Source of the DNA: CAZEZY01 sp964516635
GTDB taxonomy: Bacteria; Pseudomonadota; Gammaproteobacteria; Burkholderiales; Burkholderiaceae_C
Length of the DNA stretch: 14,068 nt
Reading direction: 5' to 3'
Assembly (NCBI GenBank): GCA_964516635.1
Contig: CAZEZY010000060.1
Coordinates: 1-14,068 of the forward strand
A program made the translations under genes and the position numbers. Below the pieces are notes generated by a model. The model was given only the letters and a program-made list of their open reading frames with translations, was not told the origin of the DNA and did no database searches. Below, piece after piece: positions 1 through 6,321 of this stretch. The stretch's first letter is position 1; the number at the start of each line of letters is the position of its first letter.

Positions 1-41
1 GCCCTGACGGACAAGGGGTTCAGGCTCAACGCCGCAGCCGA

Positions 42-1049
42 TCACTTGAACGGGGTCGGGCGGGGGGTCTTGTCTGCCGATGGCGGCAGGATGGGCAGCA
101 TGAACTGTGGCTGGTCGCCGCTCAGCGTTTTCAGGAAGGCCACGATCTGGGCGTTTTCCGTTGGGCTGAACTTCTTGCCCAGTTGCAGACGGCCCATCAC
201 ATCCACGGCCTCGGCCAGCGTGTTCGCGGCACCATCGTGGAAGTAGGGGTAGGTCATCTCCACGTTGCGCAGGGTGGGCACCTTGAAGTTGAAGCGGTCG
301 GCGTCCTTGCCGGTCACGCCGGCACGGCCTTCCACACCGGCGTTGCCTTTGTAGGGCTCGACCACCCCCATCTTCTGGAAGGAATTGCCGCCCAGGTTGG
401 GGCCGTTGTGGCAGGCCACGCAGCCGCTTTCGTTGAACAGCTTGTAACCGGCCAGCTCGTCCTTGCTCATGGCATCGGCCTTGCCAAGGAGCCACTGGTC
501 AAAACGGGAATTGGGGGTCACCAGGGTCTTTTCGAATTCGGCGATGGCATCGGTCACCTGGTCGATGTCGATCTTGTCTTTCTTGAAGACCAGCTTGAAT
601 TCACGCACATAGGCGGGAATGGACTCGAGCATGTCGATGGCGAGGGTGTGGCTGAAGGCCATTTCACCGGGGTTGGCAATCGGACCACCGGCTTGTTCCT
701 TGAGGTTGGCGGCTCGGCCGTCCCAGAACTGCGCCAGGTTGAGGCTGGAATTGAGCACGGTGGGGGAGTTGATGGGGCCTTGCTGCCACTTGTCACCAAT
801 CGAGGTGCTCAGGTTGTCGGAACCGCCGCGGCTCAGGTTGTGACAGGAGTTGCAAGAGATGAAACCCGACTTGGACAGGCGGGGATCAAAGAACAGCTTT
901 TTGCCCAGTTCCACTTTGCCCATGTCGATGGCTTGCGGGGGCGAAATGGGCGCATAGAGCGACCGGAACTGGTCAGCCGAGGCCACGCTCATGCCTGCGA
1001 CACCGGCGGCTGCAACGGCAACGGCGGCAACGATGGTCTTGATTCTCAT
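42..1049 (-). CDS. ccp: Di-heme cytochrome c peroxidase, periplasmic
   Basis: The product is predicted to reduce hydrogen peroxide to water in the periplasm, with electrons from small c-type cytochromes. The 335-residue protein opens with a Sec signal peptide (basic MRIK, Ala/Val-rich core, likely cleavage after the ASA at 23-25). It has two heme-binding CxxCH motifs, C66-H70 and C210-H214, in the spacing of bacterial di-heme peroxidases (CcpA/MauG superfamily). FWDGR near 108-112 and GGPIANPGEM near 121-130 are family-typical. Length is normal for the family. I start at the ATG at 1049 because AAGGAG (1061-1056) sits 6 bases upstream; a GTG at 1052 would be too close to it. It is separated from litR by 293 bases containing an FNR-like box, so it is probably its own oxygen-responsive unit. 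Peroxidase is much likelier than MauG, since there is no methylamine context. Confidence 0.93.
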   Translation of the reverse strand: MRIKTIVAAVAVAAAGVAGMSVASADQFRSLYAPISPPQAIDMGKVELGKKLFFDPRLSKSGFISCNSCHNLSRGGSDNLSTSIGDKWQQGPINSPTVLNSSLNLAQFWDGRAANLKEQAGGPIANPGEMAFSHTLAIDMLESIPAYVREFKLVFKKDKIDIDQVTDAIAEFEKTLVTPNSRFDQWLLGKADAMSKDELAGYKLFNESGCVACHNGPNLGGNSFQKMGVVEPYKGNAGVEGRAGVTGKDADRFNFKVPTLRNVEMTYPYFHDGAANTLAEAVDVMGRLQLGKKFSPTENAQIVAFLKTLSGDQPQFMLPILPPSADKTPRPTPFK

Positions 1050-1082
1050 CACATACTCCTTCTGGTTGAGAAACGTCGATGG

Positions 1083-1088
1083 AGCATA
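1083..1088 (-). promoter_or_regulatory. Possible -10 element of the peroxidase gene
   Basis: On the minus strand this reads TATGCT, 34 bases upstream of the ATG. It would place the transcription start near 1076, about 46 bases from the centre of the FNR-like box. That is slightly further than the 41.5 of an ideal class II FNR promoter. TAACCT at 1093-1088 is an alternative that would fit 41.5 better. This is weak pattern evidence only. Confidence 0.3.
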
Positions 1089-1095
1089 GGTTAAA

Positions 1096-1112
1096 CCCTA
1101 ATAAGATTAGGG
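1096..1112. repeat. Perfect inverted repeat CCCTAAT-N3-ATTAGGG
   Basis: Seven-base arms (1096-1102 and 1106-1112) flank the spacer AAG, and further A/T pairs lie outside them. The repeat lies between the FNR-like box and the presumed -10 of the peroxidase gene, where a second regulator could bind. I do not recognise the motif. It has no adjacent T-run in the direction of litR transcription, so it does not look like a terminator. Confidence 0.5.
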
Positions 1113-1115
1113 CTT

Positions 1116-1129
1116 TTGACGCAGATCAA
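1116..1129 (-). promoter_or_regulatory. FNR/Anr-type binding site upstream of the peroxidase gene
   Basis: The minus strand reads TTGAT-CTGC-GTCAA, matching the FNR/Anr consensus TTGAT-N4-ATCAA at nine of ten positions. Bacterial cytochrome c peroxidase genes are known FNR or Anr targets (E. coli ccp/yhjA, Pseudomonas ccpR). The site lies about 67 bases upstream of the start codon, at a plausible activating distance from a promoter near 1080. Together these support low-oxygen activation. Dnr/Crp-family relatives that bind the same sequence cannot be excluded. Confidence 0.7.
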
Positions 1130-1342
1130 GTGATGGGAAAGTCCTTGAAGAATAAATCTATCGGGGTTATTTAGAAAATTTATCCAGTAAAAATGGCAGA
1201 TTGCACAACAAGATGCCTCTCGCATGCGTGAGGGCGATCTCTGTCTATCCGACGTTACGGTGGCACGCGGCCGCATTCGGGCGCCGATTCACCGTCTCGA
1301 TCGGGATCATCCCGGAATCGTGCCCTCGAGTCGAGGCCGGGA
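1130..1342. other. Non-coding gap between litR and the peroxidase gene
   Basis: No gene is supported here. The part nearest the FNR-like box (about 1140-1200) is clearly AT-rich. The part nearest litR holds three short palindromes: CCTC-t-CGCATGCG-t-GAGG at 1216-1233, CGGGAT-c-ATCCCG at 1302-1314 and CCTCGA-g-TCGAGG at 1324-1336. One or more may form hairpins at the 3' end of the litR transcript, but none is followed by a U-run on the minus strand. Transcription could end here in a factor-dependent way. Confidence 0.45.
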
Positions 1343-2302
1343 TCAATGTCCGTGACGGTTCCGCCACATGCCCACCTGCATGCCGACGTCACTGGCACGC
1401 CGCAAGATGCAGGCCTTTTCGGGCAGGCCTTTGCGGTGAGCGGCCACGGCGGCACCGCCCGCCCAGACTTCAATGCCCTCGGGCAGTTGGTCGATCAGTT
1501 GCTGCAGGCTGTCGCTGACTTCCCGGCGGGTGGCATGCGAGCTGAAGCTCAGCGCCACGATGTCCACCTCAAGTTGCCGGGCGGCCACCACGATGTCGGG
1601 GATGGGGGTGCATGGACCCAGTGAAATCCGCTCACAGGCTTCCATGGCAAAAAAGCATTCCGCCATCAGCAAACCAAGCGAATGCTGTTCGGCCGGGGTG
1701 GTGGTGAGCAGCACTTTGGGTTTGTGCTGGAGTTGCCGGCCACCGGCCTCCACCGCGGTAATGGCATCCCGCAAGACCGCCTGAACCGCCTCGGTGAACA
1801 GATGCTCCTGGTACACGGACAACTCACCCCGCATCCAGGACTCGCCGACGGCGTAGCACAAGGGTGCCAGCAGGTGTTCAACGGCATGAGCCAGGCCCTG
1901 GCGCATGATCTGCTGCTGCAAGCCATTGCGGAGCATTTCGGTCTGGTCGCTCTTGAGCCATTCGATCCAGTGCCCTTCGAGCGTGGAACAGACCACGGAG
2001 GTCCTGGCTTGCGAAGACGAGCGGCCAGGTTCGGTGACAGTCTCACACAGACGCTCCAGCTCCTCATACGGCAGAGACACCACCTTGCCAGGGCGATGGC
2101 CGGCATCCATGAGTCGCTTGATCAGCCTCAGACGCAGGAGTTGCGGGTGGTCGTACTCGCGTTCACCGTGTGCGTCCCGGCCAGGCTGGGGAAAGCCGTA
2201 TCGTCGCTCCCAGACCCGAAGCGTGTCCTTGCCCAGGCCGGTGTCGCGCTCGACGTCGGCAATGGACCACCGGACGTCTCTGGATTCGAACATTTCATCC
2301 AT
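1343..2302 (-). CDS. litR: B12-binding MerR-family photoreceptor-regulator (LitR/CarH type)
   Basis: This is a cytoplasmic transcription repressor that uses adenosylcobalamin as its light sensor. The 319-residue protein has a MerR winged helix at about 12-80 (signature RVWERRYGFPQP, 29-40), a helical cobalamin-capping region at about 105-190 and a B12-binding Rossmann domain at about 195-315. Both photoreceptor signatures are present: W156-x9-E166-H167, and E205-Q-H207-S-L-G, where H207 is the expected lower cobalt ligand. In this family the dark B12-bound tetramer binds DNA and light breaks it up. The residue after W156 is Met157, where Thermus CarH has the His that ligates cobalt after illumination. 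The ATG at 2302 has GAGG (2312-2309) 6 bases upstream. It is divergent from the photoprotection operon, and autoregulation is likely. The symbol follows family usage in related bacteria. Confidence 0.9.
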   Translation of the reverse strand: MDEMFESRDVRWSIADVERDTGLGKDTLRVWERRYGFPQPGRDAHGEREYDHPQLLRLRLIKRLMDAGHRPGKVVSLPYEELERLCETVTEPGRSSSQARTSVVCSTLEGHWIEWLKSDQTEMLRNGLQQQIMRQGLAHAVEHLLAPLCYAVGESWMRGELSVYQEHLFTEAVQAVLRDAITAVEAGGRQLQHKPKVLLTTTPAEQHSLGLLMAECFFAMEACERISLGPCTPIPDIVVAARQLEVDIVALSFSSHATRREVSDSLQQLIDQLPEGIEVWAGGAAVAAHRKGLPEKACILRRASDVGMQVGMWRNRHGH

Positions 2303-2343
2303 GGTGGGCCTCAGGGTTTGTAGCGATCAAAAGGTTAGACAAA

Positions 2344-2354
2344 CGTCATGCACA
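2344..2354. promoter_or_regulatory. Third, imperfect TGT-N5-ACA-like element
   Basis: CGT-CATGC-ACA matches five of the six conserved bases of the two perfect elements downstream. It lies 20 bases upstream of the next one, about two helical turns. A looser match, TGT-AGCGA-TCA, lies at 2319-2329. This may be an auxiliary regulator site, or chance in a short AT-rich region. Confidence 0.35.
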
Positions 2355-2363
2355 GGGAATAAA

Positions 2364-2374
2364 TGTAGCATACA
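2364..2374. promoter_or_regulatory. Candidate LitR operator, TGTA-GCA-TACA
   Basis: This perfect palindrome (TGTA, three-base spacer, TACA) lies in the divergent litR/operon intergenic region. It overlaps the best plus-strand -10 candidate, TACAAT at 2371-2376. On the minus strand it overlaps TATGCT, which lies 16 bases from a TTGTCT. A repressor here could block both directions. Assignment to LitR is inferred from the position and the symmetry typical of MerR-family sites. Confidence 0.5.
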
Positions 2375-2376
2375 AT
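2371..2376 (+). promoter_or_regulatory. Possible -10 element of the photoprotection operon
   Basis: TACAAT matches five of six bases of the sigma-70 -10 consensus and is preceded by CA. It lies 46 bases before the ATG at 2423. No good -35 hexamer is found 16-18 bases upstream (bases near 2348 read ATGCAC). The promoter may therefore be weak, extended or activator-dependent, or read by an alternative sigma factor. Confidence 0.4.
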
Positions 2377-2381
2377 GAATT

Positions 2382-2394
2382 TTGTCCAAGACAA
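2382..2394. promoter_or_regulatory. Candidate LitR operator, TTGTC-CAA-GACAA
   Basis: This is a perfect inverted repeat with 5-base arms, whose core is TGT-N5-ACA as in the element at 2364-2374. The two centres (2369 and 2388) are 19 bases apart, so two dimers would sit on nearly the same face of the helix. It covers the probable plus-strand transcription start and, on the minus strand, a possible litR -35 (TTGTCT). LitR as the binder is inferred. Confidence 0.5.
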
Positions 2395-2422
2395 TATTTC
2401 CACAAACTTACGAGGGTTCGCC

Positions 2423-3727
2423 ATGAAAATCGCTGTCATCGGTTCCGGCATCTCTGGTCTGTCAGCGGCTCACCGCCTGCGTGAGCACGCCCAGGTGACC
2501 CTCTTCGAAGCAGGCGATTATTTTGGTGGCCACACCCACACAGTGGACATCACGCTGCCCACCCCGCGCGGCGCAACCACCTGGGGGGTTGACACCGGCT
2601 TCCTGGTGTACAACGAACGGACGTACCCCAACCTGATTGCCCTGTTTGACGAACTGGGCGTGGAAACAGTCAAGTCCGACATGTCATTCTCGGTTCAGGC
2701 CCCCGCCGCTCATGGCGAGGGAGGCATCGAGTGGAGCGGAAACAACCTGGCCACGGTGTTTGCCCAGAAGCGCAATCTGGTCAACCCGCGTTTCCTGGGC
2801 ATGCTGTCAGACCTGCTTCGTTTCAACAGCCTGTGCACGCAGATTGCCCAGGAAGGTCGTGACAGCACGCTCCAGCAGCCGCTGGATGCGTTTCTGGACC
2901 AGCACCGGTTTGGCGAAGCCTTCCGGGACTGGTACTTTCTGCCCATGCTGGGCTGCATCTGGAGTTGCCCGACAGACCAGATGCTGAAGTTTCCCGTGGC
3001 CACCATGATCCGTTTCTGTCACAACCACGGCCTGCTGCAGGTGAACGACCGACCGCAGTGGTTCACGGTGGTGGGCGGCGCACGGCACTACGTGGACAAG
3101 ATCATCCGGCTGCAACCCGATGCCCGGCTCAACACCCCGGTGCTGCTGATCGAGCGCGACGCCACAGGCGTGCAGATTGCGACCCGGCACGGGACGGAAC
3201 GCTTCGACCACGTGGTGATGGCCACCCATTCCGACCAGGCCCTGGCCATGCTGGCACACCCATCGACTCAGGAGAAGGCAGTGCTGTCGCAGATCCGCTA
3301 CCAGCCAAACCAGGCTGTGCTGCATACCGATGCCTCGGTCCTGCCCCACCGCAAAGCGGCCTGGGCGGCCTGGAATTACGAAAGGGCAGCCAACCCCCGA
3401 CAGGAATCCAGCAATGTGTGCCTGCACTATCTGCTCAACAAGCTGCAGCCCCTGCCGTTCAGCCAGCCGGTGGTGGAGTCACTGAATCCGGTGCGACCCA
3501 TTGCGGCCGACAAGGTGCTGGCCTCATTCGAGTACAGCCACCCGGTTTTTGACCTGGCGGCCATCGACGCGCAGAAACAAGTGCCTGCCCTGCAAGGTCA
3601 GCAACGCACCTGGTATTGCGGCGCATGGACGGGGTACGGCTTCCACGAAGACGGTCTGAAGTCGGGACTGCTGGTGGCCGAACGCCTGATCGCCGAGGCC
3701 AGGGCCAACGCGCAGGTGGCGGCATGA
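2423..3727 (+). CDS. FAD-dependent oxidoreductase, amine-oxidase fold (COG2907 type)
   Basis: A predicted soluble flavoprotein of 434 residues and first gene of the long operon. The N-terminus is a dinucleotide-binding fold, MKIAVIGSGISG with GxGxxG at 7-12, Glu29 ending the second strand and GGHTHT at 35-40. The C-terminal FAD motif is GAWTGYGFHEDGL at about 400-412. The family sits in the amine oxidase/desaturase superfamily, and its substrate is unknown to me. Its constant neighbours (DUF1365 and a Cfa-like methyltransferase) suggest it oxidises or desaturates an acyl chain. The start at 2423 is preferred over an in-frame ATG at 2375: GAGGG (2412-2416) sits 6 bases before it, the Rossmann strand begins there, and the longer form would begin within the presumed promoter. 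Its stop overlaps the next start by 4 bases. A furan-fatty-acid-type desaturase role (compare UfaD of Rhodobacter) is a hypothesis only. Confidence 0.88.
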   Translation: MKIAVIGSGISGLSAAHRLREHAQVTLFEAGDYFGGHTHTVDITLPTPRGATTWGVDTGFLVYNERTYPNLIALFDELGVETVKSDMSFSVQAPAAHGEGGIEWSGNNLATVFAQKRNLVNPRFLGMLSDLLRFNSLCTQIAQEGRDSTLQQPLDAFLDQHRFGEAFRDWYFLPMLGCIWSCPTDQMLKFPVATMIRFCHNHGLLQVNDRPQWFTVVGGARHYVDKIIRLQPDARLNTPVLLIERDATGVQIATRHGTERFDHVVMATHSDQALAMLAHPSTQEKAVLSQIRYQPNQAVLHTDASVLPHRKAAWAAWNYERAANPRQESSNVCLHYLLNKLQPLPFSQPVVESLNPVRPIAADKVLASFEYSHPVFDLAAIDAQKQVPALQGQQRTWYCGAWTGYGFHEDGLKSGLLVAERLIAEARANAQVAA

Positions 3728-4518
3728 TGCAAGGGGCCATCCTGTCAGGAACGAAGCAGGCCCTGATCGGTTTCGGACAGATCAGGCATGCGCGCCTGAA
3801 ACCCGCCGCCCATGTGTTCACCTACCCCACGTGGTTCGTGTTGCTGCCCATGCGAGACCTCGCCGCCTGTGCGGCTCAGGGGCTGGGTGTGAACCGACGG
3901 GCCCCCGTGAGCTTTTTTGATGCCGATCACGGTGATGGTCGCGGCCCTGAGAGCGGCGGCGCGACCGCCTGGCTCGATGCGCTGCTCCAGACGCACGGCG
4001 TGCACGATGCCACTGGCCCCCTGTGGCTGCACACCTACCCCCGGGTGCTGGGTTACACCTTCAAACCGGTGAGTTTCTGGTACTGCCATCGCCCCGACGG
4101 CACGCTCCGGGCCATCGTGGCAGAGGTGAACAACACCTTTGGCGAACGCCATTGCTACCTGCTGGACAACCCGGTTTATGGCCGGGAACTGGAAGCCGAC
4201 AAGCGGTTTCATGTGTCCCCGTTCTGTGAAGTGCAAGGCCGTTACCGTTTCCGCTTCATGCACGCCGGGCGTGAAGGCCAGCACCGAACCGTGGTTCGGA
4301 TCGATTACGACGACGACATCGGCCCCTTGCTGCAGACCAGTGTGAGCGGGCAACTGGAGCCGATGTCGGCACAGGCCCTGCGTCAGGCCTTGTGGCGCTA
4401 TCCCGCCATGACCTGGATGGTCATGGCCCGCATACACTGGCAGGCACTCAGGTTGTGGCTGAAGCGGGTGGGTTTCCACCGCAAGCCCCCTGCCCCTCGC
4501 CTTTTTGTCAGTCGCTGA
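3724..4518 (+). CDS. DUF1365 family protein
   Basis: A 264-residue protein of a conserved uncharacterised family (COG3496). Family hallmarks are visible: GYTFKPVSFWYC at 110-121, VNNTFGERHCYLL at 135-147 and FHVSPF at 162-167. The C-terminal stretch near 231-249 is amphipathic or hydrophobic (WMVMARIHWQALRLWLK) and could touch the membrane. No catalytic residues are established. The conserved Cys121 and the HC pair at 143-144 are candidates for metal or redox function. The start is ATGATG at 3724, overlapping the upstream stop (ATGA), which implies translational coupling with the FAD oxidoreductase; 29 bases separate it from the next gene. It is nearly always found with the FAD oxidoreductase and Cfa-like genes, so a step in the same lipid pathway is a reasonable inference. 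The biochemical role is unknown. Confidence 0.88.
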   Translation: MMQGAILSGTKQALIGFGQIRHARLKPAAHVFTYPTWFVLLPMRDLAACAAQGLGVNRRAPVSFFDADHGDGRGPESGGATAWLDALLQTHGVHDATGPLWLHTYPRVLGYTFKPVSFWYCHRPDGTLRAIVAEVNNTFGERHCYLLDNPVYGRELEADKRFHVSPFCEVQGRYRFRFMHAGREGQHRTVVRIDYDDDIGPLLQTSVSGQLEPMSAQALRQALWRYPAMTWMVMARIHWQALRLWLKRVGFHRKPPAPRLFVSR

Positions 4519-4532
4519 CCGATTTCATCGAC

Positions 4533-4539
4533 AGAGGAG
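4533..4539 (+). promoter_or_regulatory. Strong ribosome binding site of the Cfa-like gene
   Basis: AGAGGAG lies 8 bases before the ATG at 4548 and decides the start of the methyltransferase gene against an in-frame ATG at 4392 inside DUF1365. It is the best Shine-Dalgarno match in the operon, at one of its few real intergenic gaps. Confidence 0.75.
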
Positions 4540-4547
4540 TCCCGCTG

Positions 4548-5771
4548 ATGAACAGCATCACCGCACAGTCACCCGCCGCACTCGTCCTGCCCAGACACGT
4601 TCCCGCCCCGGCCCGGAGTGTTTTCAAACTGCTTCGGCACCTCCGGCATGGCACGCTGACGGTCCACCTGCCCGATGGCCACACCGTGGTGGCCGGTGAT
4701 GGCCGGGGCGAGCAGGTGTCGATCACCCTGCGCAACTGGAATGTCTGTTCCCAGGCCCTCAAGTCGGGGGATATCGGGTTTGCCGAGACCTACATCGCGG
4801 GCGACTGGACGACCAGCGATCTGCCCAAGCTACTGAAACTGTTCATCGCCAACCGCAAGGCCATGGATGCCGTGATCTATGGCACCTGGGCTGGTCGCCT
4901 GCTGTACCGGCTGAAGCACCTGCTCAACCGCAACACCAAAACGAACAGCCGCAAGAACATCCATGCCCACTACGATCTGGGCAACGCTTTCTACCGGCTC
5001 TGGCTGGACGAGACGATGAACTATTCCTCGGCGCTGTTCGAAGGCGATGCCAGCCGCGACATGCGTGAAGCTCAGCATGCCAAGGTGCGACGGGCGCTGC
5101 GCATGGCTGGCGTGCAACCGGGCCACCGGGTGCTCGAAATCGGTTGCGGCTGGGGAGCGCTGGCCGAGAAAGCCACGGTGGAATTCGACGCCCACATCAC
5201 CGGGGTGACGCTGTCGACCGAGCAACTCGCCTATGCCCAGGACCGGATGGCTCAGGCCGGCGTGGCCGATCGCAGCGATCTGCGGCTTCAGGATTACCGT
5301 GACATCGCCGACGAACCCTTTGATGCGATCTGTTCCATCGAAATGGTCGAGGCCGTGGGCAAGGAATACTGGCCCACCTACTTCCAGACCGTGGCCCGAC
5401 TGCTCAAGCCGGGTGGCCGTGCGTGCATTCAGAGCATCGTGATTCAGGACGCCCATTTTGAGCGCTACCTGAAGTCCACCGATTTCATCCAGCAATACAT
5501 CTTCCCGGGTGGCTGTCTGCCTTCGCCGTCGGCCTTCCACGAAGAAGCCCAAGCGGCAGGTCTGAAGGTGGTGGACGAACTGGCTTTTGGCAAGGACTAC
5601 GCCGAAACCTGCCGCCGCTGGCGACACGATTTCCTGAACCGCCGTGATGAAGTCCTCAACCAGGGCTTTGATGAGCGCTTCCTGCGCATCTGGGAGTTTT
5701 ATCTGGCCTATTGCGAAGCCGGTTTCGACTCGGGAGACATCGATGTCATGCAGTACACCCTTGCTCGCTGA
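4548..5771 (+). CDS. Cyclopropane-fatty-acid-synthase-like SAM methyltransferase
   Basis: A 407-residue enzyme expected to methylate double bonds of phospholipid acyl chains using S-adenosylmethionine. The N-terminal part (about 25-125) matches the lipid-binding region of Cfa. The SAM motif EIGCGWG is at 197-203, followed by TGVTLSTEQ at 218-226 and the QDYRD motif at 248-252. Compared with E. coli Cfa from memory, the bicarbonate site is altered: Cys139 becomes Ser161 (YSS) and His266 becomes Gln295, while the Glu (E268) and Tyr (Y351) are kept. This points away from ordinary cyclopropanation and towards a divergent activity, such as the methyl-alkene or furan-fatty-acid enzymes UfaM/UfaO of Rhodobacter or 10-methyl fatty acid synthases. 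The symbol is left open because the product is uncertain. Its end overlaps the next gene by 29 bases. Confidence 0.9.
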   Translation: MNSITAQSPAALVLPRHVPAPARSVFKLLRHLRHGTLTVHLPDGHTVVAGDGRGEQVSITLRNWNVCSQALKSGDIGFAETYIAGDWTTSDLPKLLKLFIANRKAMDAVIYGTWAGRLLYRLKHLLNRNTKTNSRKNIHAHYDLGNAFYRLWLDETMNYSSALFEGDASRDMREAQHAKVRRALRMAGVQPGHRVLEIGCGWGALAEKATVEFDAHITGVTLSTEQLAYAQDRMAQAGVADRSDLRLQDYRDIADEPFDAICSIEMVEAVGKEYWPTYFQTVARLLKPGGRACIQSIVIQDAHFERYLKSTDFIQQYIFPGGCLPSPSAFHEEAQAAGLKVVDELAFGKDYAETCRRWRHDFLNRRDEVLNQGFDERFLRIWEFYLAYCEAGFDSGDIDVMQYTLAR

Positions 5772-6303
5772 TCCGGCCCGCCGGGCCCTGTTCGGACTGG
5801 CTGCCTGTGGCATGGCTGGCCTGTGGCCCTCCATGGCATGGGCCAACCACCCGAGCCTGCCCAACGGCATCGAATCCGGTTCGGCCACCCTGCGCTTTCT
5901 GGGGCTGCAGATCTACAACGCCCGGCTCTGGACACCGTCCGATTTCGATCCTTCACGACTGGGTGAACAGCCACTGGTGCTGGAACTCGAATACCTGCGG
6001 TCGTTCAAGGGCTCGGCCATCGCCGAACGGTCCATCACCGAAATGCGTCGCTCAGGCAGCTTTTCCGAGGATCAGGCCCGACGCTGGAACGCCGAGATGC
6101 AGCGGGTGTTTCCCGATGTCCGGTCGGGCGACCGCCTCACGGGCATCCACCGACCCGGCCAGGGGGCCCGGTTCCTGTTCAACGATCGGCCCTCGGGTGA
6201 CATCGACGATCCCGCCTTTTCCCGGCTGTTCTTCAGCATCTGGCTCGGGCCCGAAACCTCGGAACCGGGCATGCGACGTCAGTTGCTGGCGCGCTGGCTC
6301 TGA
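5743..6303 (+). CDS. Secreted chalcone-isomerase-fold protein
   Basis: A 186-residue exported protein resembling the bacterial chalcone isomerase-like family (PF16036 type). The signal peptide runs to about residue 34 (cleavage AWA|NH). An Arg pair at 13-14 precedes a hydrophobic core, so Tat export is possible. The mature part has the family pattern: a Gly-rich start (LPNGIESGSATLRFLGLQIYNARLW) and a closing segment FFSIWLGP. Plant relatives bind fatty acids as well as flavonoids, which suits the lipid context; isomerase activity is not implied. The ATG at 5743, 29 bases inside the upstream gene, has GGGAG 6 bases upstream and gives the signal peptide directly. The longer in-frame ATG at 5644 is deep in the Cfa-like gene and would spoil it. 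Function unknown; periplasmic lipid binding is the best guess. Confidence 0.8.
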   Translation: MSCSTPLLADPARRALFGLAACGMAGLWPSMAWANHPSLPNGIESGSATLRFLGLQIYNARLWTPSDFDPSRLGEQPLVLELEYLRSFKGSAIAERSITEMRRSGSFSEDQARRWNAEMQRVFPDVRSGDRLTGIHRPGQGARFLFNDRPSGDIDDPAFSRLFFSIWLGPETSEPGMRRQLLARWL

Positions 6304-6321
6304 CACCTGACACCCACACCC

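Noticed and set aside
1..41. CCTGA/TCAGG inverted repeat at the window start as a terminator of the peroxidase gene
   Set aside because: A five-base stem with a 12-base loop and no T-run is too weak to support.
183..1094. Long plus-strand open frame opposite the peroxidase gene
   Set aside because: It is antisense to a well-supported gene, rich in Gly/His/Val as expected for a shadow frame, with no recognisable domain.
1091..1276. Small minus-strand frame (61 codons) in the gap before the peroxidase gene
   Set aside because: It covers the FNR-like box, the inverted repeat and AT-rich promoter-like sequence, and its product resembles nothing.
1216..1336. Intrinsic terminator for litR formed by one of three palindromes
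   Set aside because: Stems are short or have very small loops, and none is followed by a U-run in the minus-strand direction; listed only as possible hairpins.
1201..1518. Plus-strand frame across the 3' end of litR
   Set aside because: It is mostly antisense to litR, with no domain or start signal.
2375..2422. Upstream ATG giving 16 extra residues on the FAD oxidoreductase
   Set aside because: The ATG at 2423 has GAGGG at the right distance and begins the Rossmann strand; the upstream ATG lies within the presumed promoter and operator.
4830..5888. Long minus-strand open frame opposite the Cfa-like and chalcone-isomerase-like genes
   Set aside because: It spans two real genes on the other strand, has shadow-like composition and no ribosome site; GC-rich DNA commonly gives such frames.
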